Shown here: in pieces, positions 1 through 8,215 of the stretch | How positions within the stretch are numbered: position 1 is the first letter of the stretch | How the letters are laid out: every line of letters begins with the position of its first letter | Assembly (NCBI RefSeq): GCF_000368965.1 | Contig: NZ_KB849780.1 | Span: 1,240,145 to 1,304,144 of the forward strand | DNA length: 64,000 nucleotides | From: Acinetobacter calcoaceticus DSM 30006 = CIP 81.8 | GTDB taxonomy: Bacteria; Pseudomonadota; Gammaproteobacteria; Pseudomonadales; Moraxellaceae | Direction: 5' to 3' | Notes under the pieces: generated by a model | Databases searched by the model: none | What the model was told of the DNA's origin: nothing | What the model saw: only the letters and a program-made list of their open reading frames with translations | Translations under genes and position numbers: made by a program

Positions 1-27
1 TTCATACCTTTAACTGAGGAAACGCTC

Positions 28-297
28 ATGAATAAATTTATGGTTGCAGTCTTTACTGGCATGGTGAGCATTGCTGGTTTAAGCGTTCAAGCTGCAACGC
101 CTGAGCAAGAATGTCAGAAATTGCAAGACGATTATAATTTGATTTATGCATCAAAAGGCTTTTGTTTTAAAGATCCTGATGCAAAAGAAAAATATGGTAA
201 TGAAAACTGTCATACGACAAAACCAAAGTTTTCTGACAAAGAGCAACAACGTCTTGATGCTATTAAAGAGCGTCAGAAAGAATTGAAATGTAAATAA
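28..297 (+). CDS. Small secreted YARHG-domain-like protein
   Basis: This is an 89-residue exported protein of unknown role. Residues 1-22 form a signal peptide with a short basic start, a hydrophobic core and an Ala-X-Ala-like cleavage site (VQA). The mature part has a pattern seen in YARHG domains: a YASKGFCF segment, a YGNENC segment, then a basic helix ending in a Cys near the C terminus. The four Cys residues suggest disulfides in the periplasm or outside the cell. An AGGA ribosome site precedes the ATG. The HIT gene follows 18 bases after the stop and may be cotranscribed. The domain call is by pattern only and no function is claimed. Confidence 0.7.
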   Translation: MNKFMVAVFTGMVSIAGLSVQAATPEQECQKLQDDYNLIYASKGFCFKDPDAKEKYGNENCHTTKPKFSDKEQQRLDAIKERQKELKCK

Positions 298-315
298 TTT
301 TTAAAGGAATAATAC

Positions 316-729
316 ATGGCATACGATGATCAAAATATCTTCGCAAAAATTTTACGTGATGAACTTCCAGCGATAAAAATCTATGAAGATGATCAAGTTC
401 TAGCTTTTATGGATATTATGCCTCAAGCCGATGGTCATACATTAGTTATTCCAAAAACACCTGCTGTAACGCTCCTTGATTTACCTCCAGAAGCAGCCGC
501 ATATACCATACAAATTGTTCAAAAAATTGCGAAAGCAATGGAAAAAGCCCTCAATTTAGAAGGTATTGTCTTGATGCAACTTTCTGGAGCAGCGGCAGGA
601 CAAACTGTTCCGCATGTTCATTTTCACCTTATTCCTACAAATGTGCATCAACTTGGACGCCATGCTGTAGAGTTAGGTGACCAAGAAAAAATTAAAGGAT
701 TAGCTGAGAAAATTAAAGCAGCTCTTTGA
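316..729 (+). CDS. HIT family nucleotide hydrolase (HinT-like)
   Basis: This 137-residue cytoplasmic protein has the histidine-triad signature HVHFHLIP near residue 100, which defines HIT hydrolases. The family cleaves nucleoside phosphoramidates or dinucleoside polyphosphates through the middle histidine. The N-terminal IFAKILRDELPAIKIYED segment and the length match the HinT/protein-kinase-C-interacting branch. An AAAGGA ribosome site sits just before the ATG. A clear intrinsic terminator follows the stop codon. A second, distinct HIT protein is encoded at 39225-39677. Confidence 0.92.
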   Translation: MAYDDQNIFAKILRDELPAIKIYEDDQVLAFMDIMPQADGHTLVIPKTPAVTLLDLPPEAAAYTIQIVQKIAKAMEKALNLEGIVLMQLSGAAAGQTVPHVHFHLIPTNVHQLGRHAVELGDQEKIKGLAEKIKAAL

Positions 730-742
730 TTTTTAATTCATT

Positions 743-771
743 AAAGCGGAGTTTTGACTCCGCTTTTTTTC
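743..771 (+). terminator. Intrinsic terminator after the HIT gene
   Basis: A perfect 10-bp stem (arms 743-752 and 757-766) with a 4-base loop runs directly into a T run. It closes the two-gene unit and insulates the porin promoter just downstream. Confidence 0.88.
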
Positions 772-821
772 GTCTAAAAACTATAAAAAATTAAAATAAT
801 TAATTTATTTCTAAATTTTAA

Positions 822-877
822 CCGTCATAAAACTGTCATTTATTTTTCACGCCCCTGTCACAAAGTTTGCCGATACT
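822..877 (+). promoter_or_regulatory. Tandem PhoB (Pho) boxes with -10 for the porin
   Basis: Four heptamers lie exactly 11 bp apart: CCGTCAT (822-828), CTGTCAT (833-839), TTTTCAC (844-850) and CTGTCAC (855-861). The Pho-box consensus is two CTGTCAT-like heptamers separated by 4 A/T-rich bases, so this reads as two adjacent boxes. The first box differs from consensus at one base. A -10-like GATACT (872-877) starts 10 bases after the last heptamer, the spacing normal for PhoB-activated promoters that lack a -35 element. The inference is that phosphate starvation induces the porin. Confidence 0.75.
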
Positions 878-984
878 GCTTAGCAAGTTGGTGAGCTTTT
901 GTAACTTTTTGTACATAAGTCAACTACAAAATAAATAGTTAACTAGGCATACGCCATTTTTAAAAACTTTTTGGAGAAATCTCA

Positions 985-2091
985 ATGAAGAAATTGCTAC
1001 TCGCTGCCGCAGTTGCAACTTTGAGCATAAACGCGGTGCAAGCAGCGCCAACTTTGTATGGCAAACTGAATGTTTCTATTAACCAAGTTGACAATAAAAA
1101 TTTCGATGGAAAAAGTGACGTTACTGAAGTTAACTCAAACTCGTCTCGCATTGGGGTAAAAGGCGAAGAGAAATTAACTGACAAGCTATCTGCTGTTTAT
1201 TTAGCTGAATGGGCAATTTCTACTGATGGTTCAGGTTCTGATACTGATCTTAGCGCTCGTAACCGTTTTATCGGTTTAAAAACTGAAGGCGTTGGTACAT
1301 TAAAAGTAGGTAAGTACGATTCTTACTTCAAAACTGCTGCTGGTGGTAACCAAGACATCTTTAATGACGATACACGTTTAGATATTACCAACATCATGTA
1401 CGGCGAAAACCGTTTAGATAACGTGATTGGTTTTGAATTAGACCCTAAATTATTAGCGGGTTTAACTTTCAATATCATGGCTCAAACTGGTGAAAGCACC
1501 TCAGATAGCAAACAAGGTGAAACTGGTAAAGATAGCAAAAATGACAGCTTTGACTCTGTGTCAACTGCGCTTGGTTATGAAAACAAAGACCTTGGCTTAG
1601 CAGTGGCTGCCGCTGGTGACTTCGGTATTAAAGGTAAATATGCTGCTTACGGTCTGAAAGATGTTTATACAGATGCTTACCGTGTAACGGGTTCTTACGA
1701 CATCGCAAAATCAGGCTTTGTTGTAGGTGCTTTATGGCAACATGCTGAGCCTACTGATGACTTGACTGCATATGGTCAAACATATAAATCAGATGGTGCA
1801 GTTGACAAAGCTGGTAAAGCATACCGCGGTTTAGAAGAGGAAGCTTATGCTGTTACAGCGGCTTATAAAATTCCAAATACTAAACTTAAAGTGAAAGCTG
1901 AATACGCTTCTGCTGAAACACAAGTAAGTGGTCAAACAGATCGTAAAATTGACTTGTACGGTTTAGGTCTTGATTACCAAATCAACAAACAAGCTCGCTT
2001 CTACGGCATCGTTGCTCAACAAAAACGCGACTGGCTAAATGATGACGACAAGCAAACTGTTGTTGGTACAGGTATCGAATATAATTTCTAA
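985..2091 (+). CDS. Outer-membrane porin, general Gram-negative porin (Porin_4) type
   Basis: This 368-residue protein has a signal peptide (residues 1-20, cut after VQA) followed by an APTLYGKLNVSI strand typical of the first beta strand of trimeric general porins. The chain alternates polar and nonpolar residues throughout, carries an SSRIGVKG motif near residue 50, and ends in the outer-membrane signature IEYNF. The length suits a 16-stranded barrel. A TGGAG ribosome site precedes the ATG, and the leader is about 100 bases long if transcription starts near 884. The upstream Pho-box array suggests a phosphate- or anion-related porin, but selectivity cannot be read from sequence. It is not the OmpA or CarO family. 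Confidence 0.88.
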   Translation: MKKLLLAAAVATLSINAVQAAPTLYGKLNVSINQVDNKNFDGKSDVTEVNSNSSRIGVKGEEKLTDKLSAVYLAEWAISTDGSGSDTDLSARNRFIGLKTEGVGTLKVGKYDSYFKTAAGGNQDIFNDDTRLDITNIMYGENRLDNVIGFELDPKLLAGLTFNIMAQTGESTSDSKQGETGKDSKNDSFDSVSTALGYENKDLGLAVAAAGDFGIKGKYAAYGLKDVYTDAYRVTGSYDIAKSGFVVGALWQHAEPTDDLTAYGQTYKSDGAVDKAGKAYRGLEEEAYAVTAAYKIPNTKLKVKAEYASAETQVSGQTDRKIDLYGLGLDYQINKQARFYGIVAQQKRDWLNDDDKQTVVGTGIEYNF

Positions 2092-2120
2092 TCAGTCATA
2101 TCTGATTTAATTATAAAAAT

Positions 2121-2146
2121 AAAAGGGCTTATGCCCTTTTATTCTT
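2121..2146 (+). terminator. Intrinsic terminator after the porin gene
   Basis: An 8-bp stem (2121-2128 paired with 2133-2140) with a 4-base loop ends in a T-rich tail. It lies 30 bases after the porin stop. Confidence 0.8.
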
Positions 2147-2164
2147 TATTGTGTAGTGTGAAAA

Positions 2165-2196
2165 ATAAAAAAGCCGATACCAATTTTATCGGCTTT
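2165..2196 (-). terminator. Intrinsic terminator of the DUF937 gene
   Basis: The stem (2170-2179 with 2187-2196, built on AGCCGAT/ATCGGCT) is followed on the minus strand by a long T run. It sits 17 bases past the stop of the DUF937 gene, back to back with the porin terminator. Confidence 0.82.
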
Positions 2197-2212
2197 CATA
2201 ACAATCTTTTTC

Positions 2213-2803
2213 TTATTTCAAGAAACCACTCACAAGATTCATCACATTTTGAATGTCCTGATTTGCTTCTTGATGGTCTGTACTGTCACCCTGAGGCGTT
2301 AATGAGTCAATGACTTGAGGTAAGACTGAAGCAATTGCACCGTAAACTTGTTCTTTTGGAGCTTGAGCTTGCTCTGCAACTTGTTCAATATCAGCGGGAT
2401 TAAATAGACTTTGTAATTGTTGCGTTGGAACGGCGCTATTCGCTTGGTTTGGATCAACCCAGCTTTGAACTTGACTACCTAGACCTGCTCCTTTTAACTT
2501 TTCTAAAGCTGCTTGCAAACCACCTTGTTGCTGAACCCAACCTAAAATTAAAGGCACAACCGCAATTAATAAACTTTGTACACCACCACCTGCTTGAGGT
2601 GCATTATTATTGCCAGTCACTTGACCTAATACAGAACCTAATACTCCACCAAGGCCCCCTTGAGCGCCAGAAGAAGTATTACCACCCATTTGTCCAAGTA
2701 CTAAACCTAAAATTCCGCCCAAACCGCCTTGACCTGATGCTTGCTGGTTCCCACCTAATGCTTGTTTAGCCAAAACTTCAACAATGCTGCTTAAATTTGT
2801 CAT
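2213..2803 (-). CDS. DUF937 / YidB-like glycine-rich protein
   Basis: This 196-residue protein has no signal peptide. The C-terminal half (about residues 85-165) carries the DUF937/YidB pattern: a GLQAALEKLKGAGLGSQVQSW segment, then ADIEQVAEQAQAPKEQVYGAI and VLPQVIDSLTPQG. The N-terminal half is low-complexity and Gly-rich, with two near-identical copies of a roughly 22-residue unit (about 25-46 and 48-69, core QGGLGG-hLG-VLGQ). The family's function is unknown; E. coli YidB is a homologue. It is monocistronic and ends at its own terminator. The domain call is firm, the role open. Confidence 0.85.
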   Translation of the reverse strand: MTNLSSIVEVLAKQALGGNQQASGQGGLGGILGLVLGQMGGNTSSGAQGGLGGVLGSVLGQVTGNNNAPQAGGGVQSLLIAVVPLILGWVQQQGGLQAALEKLKGAGLGSQVQSWVDPNQANSAVPTQQLQSLFNPADIEQVAEQAQAPKEQVYGAIASVLPQVIDSLTPQGDSTDHQEANQDIQNVMNLVSGFLK

Positions 2804-2902
2804 ATGTAACTCTTATGTATGGTTTCTACATGAGCATACGCGGATTCTTGTTCAGACAGCAAAAGCCAAATTGTTAAATTTTGAAAGAGATTTAATGCTC
2901 TT

Positions 2903-3364
2903 TTACCAACGGAATTTATTCCAGTTTTCTGGGTTTGCCCAAAACTTTGAATTAAACCAATCTGGAACATGTTTATAGGTCAATATATTAAATTGCCATA
3001 GGGCAAAATCACTATCATGTGAAGTTTTATCAATGAGTTGAGTGAAACCTAGGGAGCGTAACAACTGTTCATCACTTCTTCTGCTCACCACAACAATTCG
3101 TTTTGCTAATAAATCTCGTAGCTTTACTAATAATTGTGATTTTTGCATATCACTAATGTTATGCATTTCATCAGTATCAAATAATACAAAACCCAAATCA
3201 TAACGCTGAGTAAAAGGCAGACTTAAAAGCTCAGTTACGCTAAAATAGTGCCATTGAATTGCGTGATTCTGGTCAATTTTTTGGCCAATACAAAGTGCAG
3301 TATGAATGGGCTGTTCTTTTGATAAATCGTCTAGCATAGAAGCGATGACATTTTGTTCAGCCAT
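2903..3364 (-). CDS. Uncharacterised Acinetobacter protein (DUF6231-like)
   Basis: This 153-residue soluble protein of unknown function has no catalytic motif I can name. It has a Rossmann-like alternation (THTALCIGQ near residue 22, LGFVLFDTDE near 57, KRIVVVSRR near 88). That resembles the truncated methyltransferase-like proteins grouped as DUF6231, which I recall from this genus. The C terminus is rich in Trp and Phe. It is divergent from the DUF2797 gene, with only about 40 bases between the starts, so the two share a promoter region. Confidence 0.6.
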   Translation of the reverse strand: MAEQNVIASMLDDLSKEQPIHTALCIGQKIDQNHAIQWHYFSVTELLSLPFTQRYDLGFVLFDTDEMHNISDMQKSQLLVKLRDLLAKRIVVVSRRSDEQLLRSLGFTQLIDKTSHDSDFALWQFNILTYKHVPDWFNSKFWANPENWNKFRW

Positions 3365-3403
3365 GACTGCAACCCTTAATTGAAAGATGTGAGTTTAAAC
3401 TTT

Positions 3404-4273
3404 ATGGAACTACAAGGCATTTGCCATAAAATGCATGCAGGCCTAAAAGATGCTAGTGTAACTGATCAACAGACAACCAAGGCAAATGTTGAATACAAAT
3501 TTGTATTAGACCGTTCAGAAATTGATCTTCCTTTTAATTTAGGACAAGAACTAGAGATCGAATGGACAGGTAATATTTACTGCACTTCTTGTGGCACTAA
3601 AACACCAAAATCTTATTCTCAAGGTCACTGCTTTAAATGTTTTAAAACGAAAGCGGAATGTGACCTCTGCATTATGAAACCAGAAACATGCCATTACCAC
3701 TTAGGTACATGTCGTGAAGATGACTTTGCCCACAATGTTTGTTTTCAACCCCATATTGTTTATTTAGCAAATTCTAGCGCTTTGAAAGTTGGCATTACCC
3801 GTGTTAGTCATATGCCAGGTCGTTGGTTAGATCAAGGTGCAACTCAGGCCTTACCAATTATGAAAGTTGGATCACGTCGTTTATCTGGTCAGCTTGAAAC
3901 AATGTTTGGTTCTTTAGTTGCTGACAAAACTGATTGGCGTAAACTCCTTAAAGGAGAAGCTGAACCTCTAAAACTAACTGAGCAACGTGATCAGTTAATC
4001 GAAGAATTTGCGCCCAAAATTCAAACGATTCGTGAGGAATTTAGCCAAAATCTTGAATTTAACGAAACCGTTGAATTATTAGAAGATGAGCTACCACGTG
4101 AGTTTGTTTACCCTGTTGAGCAGTACCCTGAAAAGATTAAGTCGTTAAATTTGGATAAAACTCCAAAAATTCGCGGCGTATTACAAGGTATTAAAGGTCA
4201 ATATTTAATCTTTGATATTGGTGTTATTAATGTTCGTAAATATACGGGTTACGAGCTCATTGTGCGTGCTTAA
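3404..4273 (+). CDS. DUF2797 family zinc-ribbon protein
   Basis: This protein is about 289 residues long from the ATG at 3404; the frame stays open upstream to a TTG at 3380. It has two clusters of CxxC-type cysteines (CTSCGTKTP, then CFKCF, CDLC, and Cys/His pairs through about residue 115), which should bind zinc. A YLANSSALKVGITRV segment, like a GIY-YIG-related fold, and a GRWLDQGA motif follow. This order matches DUF2797 proteins, whose function is not established. The ATG is preferred because the homologous N-terminal part begins near MELQGICHKMHAG, but no start has a good ribosome site. Confidence 0.8.
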   Translation: MELQGICHKMHAGLKDASVTDQQTTKANVEYKFVLDRSEIDLPFNLGQELEIEWTGNIYCTSCGTKTPKSYSQGHCFKCFKTKAECDLCIMKPETCHYHLGTCREDDFAHNVCFQPHIVYLANSSALKVGITRVSHMPGRWLDQGATQALPIMKVGSRRLSGQLETMFGSLVADKTDWRKLLKGEAEPLKLTEQRDQLIEEFAPKIQTIREEFSQNLEFNETVELLEDELPREFVYPVEQYPEKIKSLNLDKTPKIRGVLQGIKGQYLIFDIGVINVRKYTGYELIVRA

Positions 4274-4283
4274 ACTAAAATAG

Positions 4284-4316
4284 AAATAGGCATTCAGAAG
4301 AATGCCTATTTTTTTA
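4284..4316. terminator. Bidirectional terminator between DUF2797 gene and lpxB
   Basis: A perfect 11-bp stem (4284-4294 with 4301-4311) has a T run on the plus strand and an A-rich upstream flank that becomes T-rich on the minus strand. It serves the two convergent genes. Confidence 0.85.
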
Positions 4317-4317
4317 A

Positions 4318-5493
4318 TTACTTTTCTAAAATTTTTAAAATTGCCTGTACTGGATCTTCTGTATTTCCAGAAATAAGCTGTTTATGCATGGTTAAATGTT
4401 GCATCACTTGAATTTGTGCCTTTTCAACATTCATCAATTTTTCTATTTCAGCTGCTAAATTTTCTGGCGTTGCATCTGCCTGAATCAACTCTTCAATCAC
4501 TTTTTTACCAGCAATAATATTTGGTAAAGAATAATAAGGAATTTTCACCAAAAACTTAGCAATTAAATAGGTCAACCAATGCAACTTATAAAAAGTGACC
4601 ATAGGTCTATGCATTAACATTGCTTCTAATGTCGCTGTTCCAGAAGCTAAAGCAATGATGTCACTTGCATTCATGACCATACGGCCAACTTTTGATTCAG
4701 TATCTGTATTTTCTAAAATATGAATTGCAGCTTTTAAATGAGGTGCTAATTGTTCAACACCCTGCTCAATCTGCTGTTTACGTGCGTCGTTGATTGCGGG
4801 AATCAAAAATTGAATATCTGGATATTTGGTATACAAAATATTGGCAGCGCCCAGCAACATAGGTAAAAGTCTCTCTACTTCCCCTTTACGGCTACCTGGC
4901 AACAAAGCAATATGTTTTTGATTCTCATCAAGACCTAATTGCCCTTTTGCAATTTGAATTGGATTTTCAAGTGGTAATTGTTTCGCTAATGGATGGCCCA
5001 CAAAAGCTGCCGGAACTTCATATTGCTCATAGAAGACTTTTTCAAAAGGAAATAAACAAAGAACTAGATCTATACTCTGTTTAATGCCATGAACACGCCC
5101 CTGACGCCATGCCCAAACCGAAGGACTCACATATTGAACTGTTTTTATTGGAAGATTCTTTTCTTTAATACTTTTTGAAAGTCTGAGGTTAAAATCTGGC
5201 GCATCAATACCAATAAAAATATCAACGGGATGCTCAGTCCATTGGTTAATTAAACCATCACGTACAGCGAATAGTTTTTTTAAGTCTTTTAGTACTTCAA
5301 CAATCCCCATTACCGACAAAGTTTCCATTGGGTAATAGCTGTTAAAACCTTCAGCAATCATTTGAGGTCCACCAATTCCCTCAAATTCAGCATCGATTCC
5401 CTGCTCACGAAAACTACGCATGAGCTTAACACCAAGCGTATCTCCTGAAACTTCCCCAACTACAATGCCTATTTTAAGTTTTCGGTTTGCCAA
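4318..5493 (-). CDS. lpxB: Lipid-A-disaccharide synthase LpxB
   Basis: LpxB is a family GT19 glycosyltransferase. It joins UDP-2,3-diacylglucosamine and lipid X into the disaccharide-1-phosphate core of lipid A at the inner face of the cytoplasmic membrane. The 391 residues show the N-terminal GEVSGDTLG nucleotide-fold motif (about 13-21), the EGIGGPQM motif, SPSVWAWR (about 126-133) and LLPGSRKGEVERLLP (about 204-218), all LpxB hallmarks. The length is normal. It stands alone here, not beside lpxA/lpxD/fabZ as in many proteobacteria. The ATG start is well supported by homology to the usual N terminus. Confidence 0.96.
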   Translation of the reverse strand: MANRKLKIGIVVGEVSGDTLGVKLMRSFREQGIDAEFEGIGGPQMIAEGFNSYYPMETLSVMGIVEVLKDLKKLFAVRDGLINQWTEHPVDIFIGIDAPDFNLRLSKSIKEKNLPIKTVQYVSPSVWAWRQGRVHGIKQSIDLVLCLFPFEKVFYEQYEVPAAFVGHPLAKQLPLENPIQIAKGQLGLDENQKHIALLPGSRKGEVERLLPMLLGAANILYTKYPDIQFLIPAINDARKQQIEQGVEQLAPHLKAAIHILENTDTESKVGRMVMNASDIIALASGTATLEAMLMHRPMVTFYKLHWLTYLIAKFLVKIPYYSLPNIIAGKKVIEELIQADATPENLAAEIEKLMNVEKAQIQVMQHLTMHKQLISGNTEDPVQAILKILEK

Positions 5494-5675
5494 GGCGATT
5501 TACCCAAGAATTTGAAATAACGCATTCTAGCATAGAGGCTTATCAATCTTGAACTTGATCGATGCATCCTCACTAAAAGCGACCACGGCGTACACTATCT
5601 AAAATTACATTCATTCACCATCTTTTAATCTAAATTAACAATGCAATTTGAATTGTAGCTTACATACACAAACAA

Positions 5676-5706
5676 TAAAATAAATGAGAATTATTTACAT
5701 TATCTT
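5676..5706 (+). promoter_or_regulatory. Candidate Fur operator for the siderophore receptor
   Basis: The core ATGAGAATTAT (5684-5694) matches the central 11 bases of the Fur consensus (ATGATAATCAT) at 9 positions, and the flanks are AT-rich. It lies just upstream of the preferred start codon at 5714. It fits iron repression of a TonB-dependent receptor but is weaker than the Fur box at 20450-20468. Confidence 0.55.
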
Positions 5707-5713
5707 TACTCTT

Positions 5714-7849
5714 ATGAATATCCCACCTCGACCATTCAAGCTTACCGTAATCGCCTGCGCGATTTGTTATGCGAACCTCTCTTATGCTCAAGACTCAGAG
5801 GTACAAGCTTTACAGACCATTCAAGTTAAAGCCTCAAATGCTGAGCAGTCTTCTGAACAGACCAAAGCATACAATGTTAAAAATTCGAGTAGCGCAACCA
5901 AGCTTAATATTGAGGCTAAAGAAACTCCTCAAACTATTAATGTCGTTACTCGTCAGCAAATGGAAGATTTTGGGCTTACCAGTACGAGAGATGTTCTAAA
6001 AAATACTCCAGGAGTAACTGTAAGCAATCAGGAAACCGAACGTACTTCGTACATGGCTCGTGGTTTTGAGATTTCAAATATTTTGACTGACGGCGTGGGC
6101 TTTCCCCTCTCAGGTTATAACTACAACAACACTAACCCTGATACCTACTTTTACGATCGTGTAGAAATAGTTAAAGGTGCAGACTCTTTGACTAACGCAT
6201 TTGGTGACCCAAGTGCAACGATCAACAATATTCGAAAGCGACCAACTCAAGAGTTCCAAGCTAGTGGTGGTTTGAATTATGGTTCTTGGGATACTCAACG
6301 TTATGAAGCTGACGTATCAGGCTCAATTACCCCTAGTGGAAAATTACGTAGCCGTATCATGGGCTATGAGCAAACGGGTGATTCCTACATTGACCGATAT
6401 TCTTCAGAAAAAAATGGTTTCGCAGGTATTGTTGAAGCTGATTTAACAGATAGTACTTTACTCACCGTAGGCTATAGCCAAGAACAAAATAAACCGAATG
6501 CAAATAACTGGGGTGCTCTGCCCTTACTCGATGCAAATGGCAAGCAAATTTCATACGACCGCTCATATAACCCTAACCCCGATTGGGCACACTGGGATAA
6601 TGAAACACAAAATGCTTTTGTCGAATTAAAGCAAAAAATTAATGAGCAATGGGCAGCGAAGCTAACCTATAACTATCTTGATACTAAGCATAATAGTCGC
6701 CTCCTTTACTATTATGGTTATCCAAAAGCTGATGGTTCAGGCGTATCTTTAACACCTTGGGGAGGTCAAGAACATCAAGAGAAACATGCAGTAGATTTTA
6801 ACCTCGAAGGAACCTATAAACTTTTTAACAGGGAACATGAAGCAACTCTGGGTTATAGCTATGTACGTAGTCGTCAGCAAGATAAACAATCTACAGGAAC
6901 GATTAACGATAGTAATGTTATAAAATCAACGACTACAGACTGGGCAAGCTGGACACCTCAATCTATAACTTGGTCAGATTTCACAGAAGCGGCTAACTAT
7001 ACGCAAAACATTGACTCGATCTATGCCGCGACGCGCTTACATCTCAATGAAGATTTAAAACTTTTACTTGGCGCAAACTATGTCAAAGCTGAGAGTAAAG
7101 GCGAAAGCTATGGCTCACCAATGTCATATAGTGAAAGTAAAGTATCACCCTATGTTGGACTCACCTATAACTTCACACCTGAATATACAGGTTATATGAG
7201 TTATACCTCTATTTTCCGCCCTCAAACCGGTATTGATAAAGACACCAATCAAGCTTTAAAACCTATTGACGGCAAAAGCTATGAAATGGGTGTAAAAAGC
7301 TCGTGGCTAGATGACCGTTTAACCGGAACACTTTCAGTATTTAAAACTGAGCAGAATAATTATCCGCTACGCAACTCTGACGGAAATCCTCTCAACAGAA
7401 AAGTACCAACCAGTGATTTAGAATCGCAAGGTGTAGAAGTCGGATTATCGGGCCAAATCACAGATAATGTGAATCTTTCTTTCGGTTATGCTCAATTTAG
7501 TATTAAAGATATTAAGAATGGTGGCGAGGCAAGAACTTATAATCCAAACCAGACGCTTAATTTGCTGACGACCTATACGCCGTCAGTTTTACCTAAGCTG
7601 AAAGTTGGAGCAGGCTTACAATGGCAAGATGGTGTAAAGCTATATGACTCAACTGTAAACAGTACTATCACACAAGATGCCTATGCCTTAGTCAACTTAA
7701 TGGCGAGCTATGAAGTAAATAATCATATTACGCTTCAAGCGAATGGTAATAACATTTTCGATAAGAAGTATCTATATAGCTTCCCTGATGGCCAAGGATT
7801 TTATGGTCCTTCTGCCAACTATACAGTTGCTGTAAAGTTTAAATATTAA
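5714..7849 (+). CDS. TonB-dependent siderophore receptor (FhuE/FpvA-like)
   Basis: This outer-membrane beta-barrel receptor should import a ferric siderophore using TonB energy. From the ATG at 5714 it has 711 residues, a signal peptide ending at SYA, a TonB-box-like LQTIQVKAS, a plug with KETPQTINVVTRQQMEDFG and TPGVTVS, then the barrel ending VAVKFKY. KGADSLTNAFGDPSATINNIRKRPT is typical of ferric-hydroxamate and pyoverdine-type receptors. An in-frame ATG at 5684 would add ten residues, but it lies inside the Fur-like site and would bury the signal peptide, so 5714 is preferred. It heads a cluster with DUF3649, PepSY and DUF3325 proteins. The ligand cannot be assigned. Confidence 0.92.
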   Translation: MNIPPRPFKLTVIACAICYANLSYAQDSEVQALQTIQVKASNAEQSSEQTKAYNVKNSSSATKLNIEAKETPQTINVVTRQQMEDFGLTSTRDVLKNTPGVTVSNQETERTSYMARGFEISNILTDGVGFPLSGYNYNNTNPDTYFYDRVEIVKGADSLTNAFGDPSATINNIRKRPTQEFQASGGLNYGSWDTQRYEADVSGSITPSGKLRSRIMGYEQTGDSYIDRYSSEKNGFAGIVEADLTDSTLLTVGYSQEQNKPNANNWGALPLLDANGKQISYDRSYNPNPDWAHWDNETQNAFVELKQKINEQWAAKLTYNYLDTKHNSRLLYYYGYPKADGSGVSLTPWGGQEHQEKHAVDFNLEGTYKLFNREHEATLGYSYVRSRQQDKQSTGTINDSNVIKSTTTDWASWTPQSITWSDFTEAANYTQNIDSIYAATRLHLNEDLKLLLGANYVKAESKGESYGSPMSYSESKVSPYVGLTYNFTPEYTGYMSYTSIFRPQTGIDKDTNQALKPIDGKSYEMGVKSSWLDDRLTGTLSVFKTEQNNYPLRNSDGNPLNRKVPTSDLESQGVEVGLSGQITDNVNLSFGYAQFSIKDIKNGGEARTYNPNQTLNLLTTYTPSVLPKLKVGAGLQWQDGVKLYDSTVNSTITQDAYALVNLMASYEVNNHITLQANGNNIFDKKYLYSFPDGQGFYGPSANYTVAVKFKY

Positions 7850-7856
7850 TATCGTA

Positions 7857-7887
7857 GCCAATCCCAATTTAGGGATTGGCTTTTCTT
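7857..7887 (+). terminator. Intrinsic terminator after the siderophore receptor
   Basis: A 9-bp GC-containing stem (7857-7865 with 7872-7880) is followed by a T-rich tail. It lies between the receptor and the three membrane genes, so it may lower rather than abolish read-through into them. Confidence 0.78.
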
Positions 7888-7915
7888 ATTACTCTTTGTT
7901 TATGTGTCATTAAAG

Positions 7916-8215
7916 ATGTCCAAAACTGTAAATCTCCCTGTGTCATATCGCATAAAAGTTTTCTATCGATTTTTGCTGGTTTTCGGTATGGGTTTTGCCT
8001 GTATGGCGTATTTAAGTCTTGGACTCATTGGAATTTTTCTTTTGACCCTCGACAAAGCTGAAGCCATCTATCTCGCAGCATTTATAGCAATTCTATTTTA
8101 TGTATTATTCGTAATTATAGGTTTTTGCATCCAGTCACTTTTGAAACTCACGGGGCTATCAGTCATTCTATGTGCCCTTTTCTTTTTTGCAACGCATATG
8201 GTGGGTTATGCATAA
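7916..8215 (+). CDS. DUF3649-type small inner-membrane protein
   Basis: This protein is about 99 residues long from the ATG at 7916; a GTG at 7904 is an alternative. It has three hydrophobic segments (about 18-40, 50-72 and 76-95) with an LTLDKAEAIYLAAFIAILFY stretch. That matches the DUF3649 proteins found beside PepSY proteins and siderophore receptors in Pseudomonas and relatives. Its last codons overlap the start of the next gene, indicating translational coupling. In P. aeruginosa, related small membrane proteins accompany the FpvG reductase that reduces ferripyoverdine in the periplasm. A similar accessory role here is inference. Confidence 0.75.
   Translation: MSKTVNLPVSYRIKVFYRFLLVFGMGFACMAYLSLGLIGIFLLTLDKAEAIYLAAFIAILFYVLFVIIGFCIQSLLKLTGLSVILCALFFFATHMVGYA

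Noticed and set aside
960..1184. 74-codon minus-strand frame over the porin start
   Set aside because: It lies opposite the porin signal peptide and Pho-controlled leader, has no ribosome site and only reflects codon bias of the real gene.
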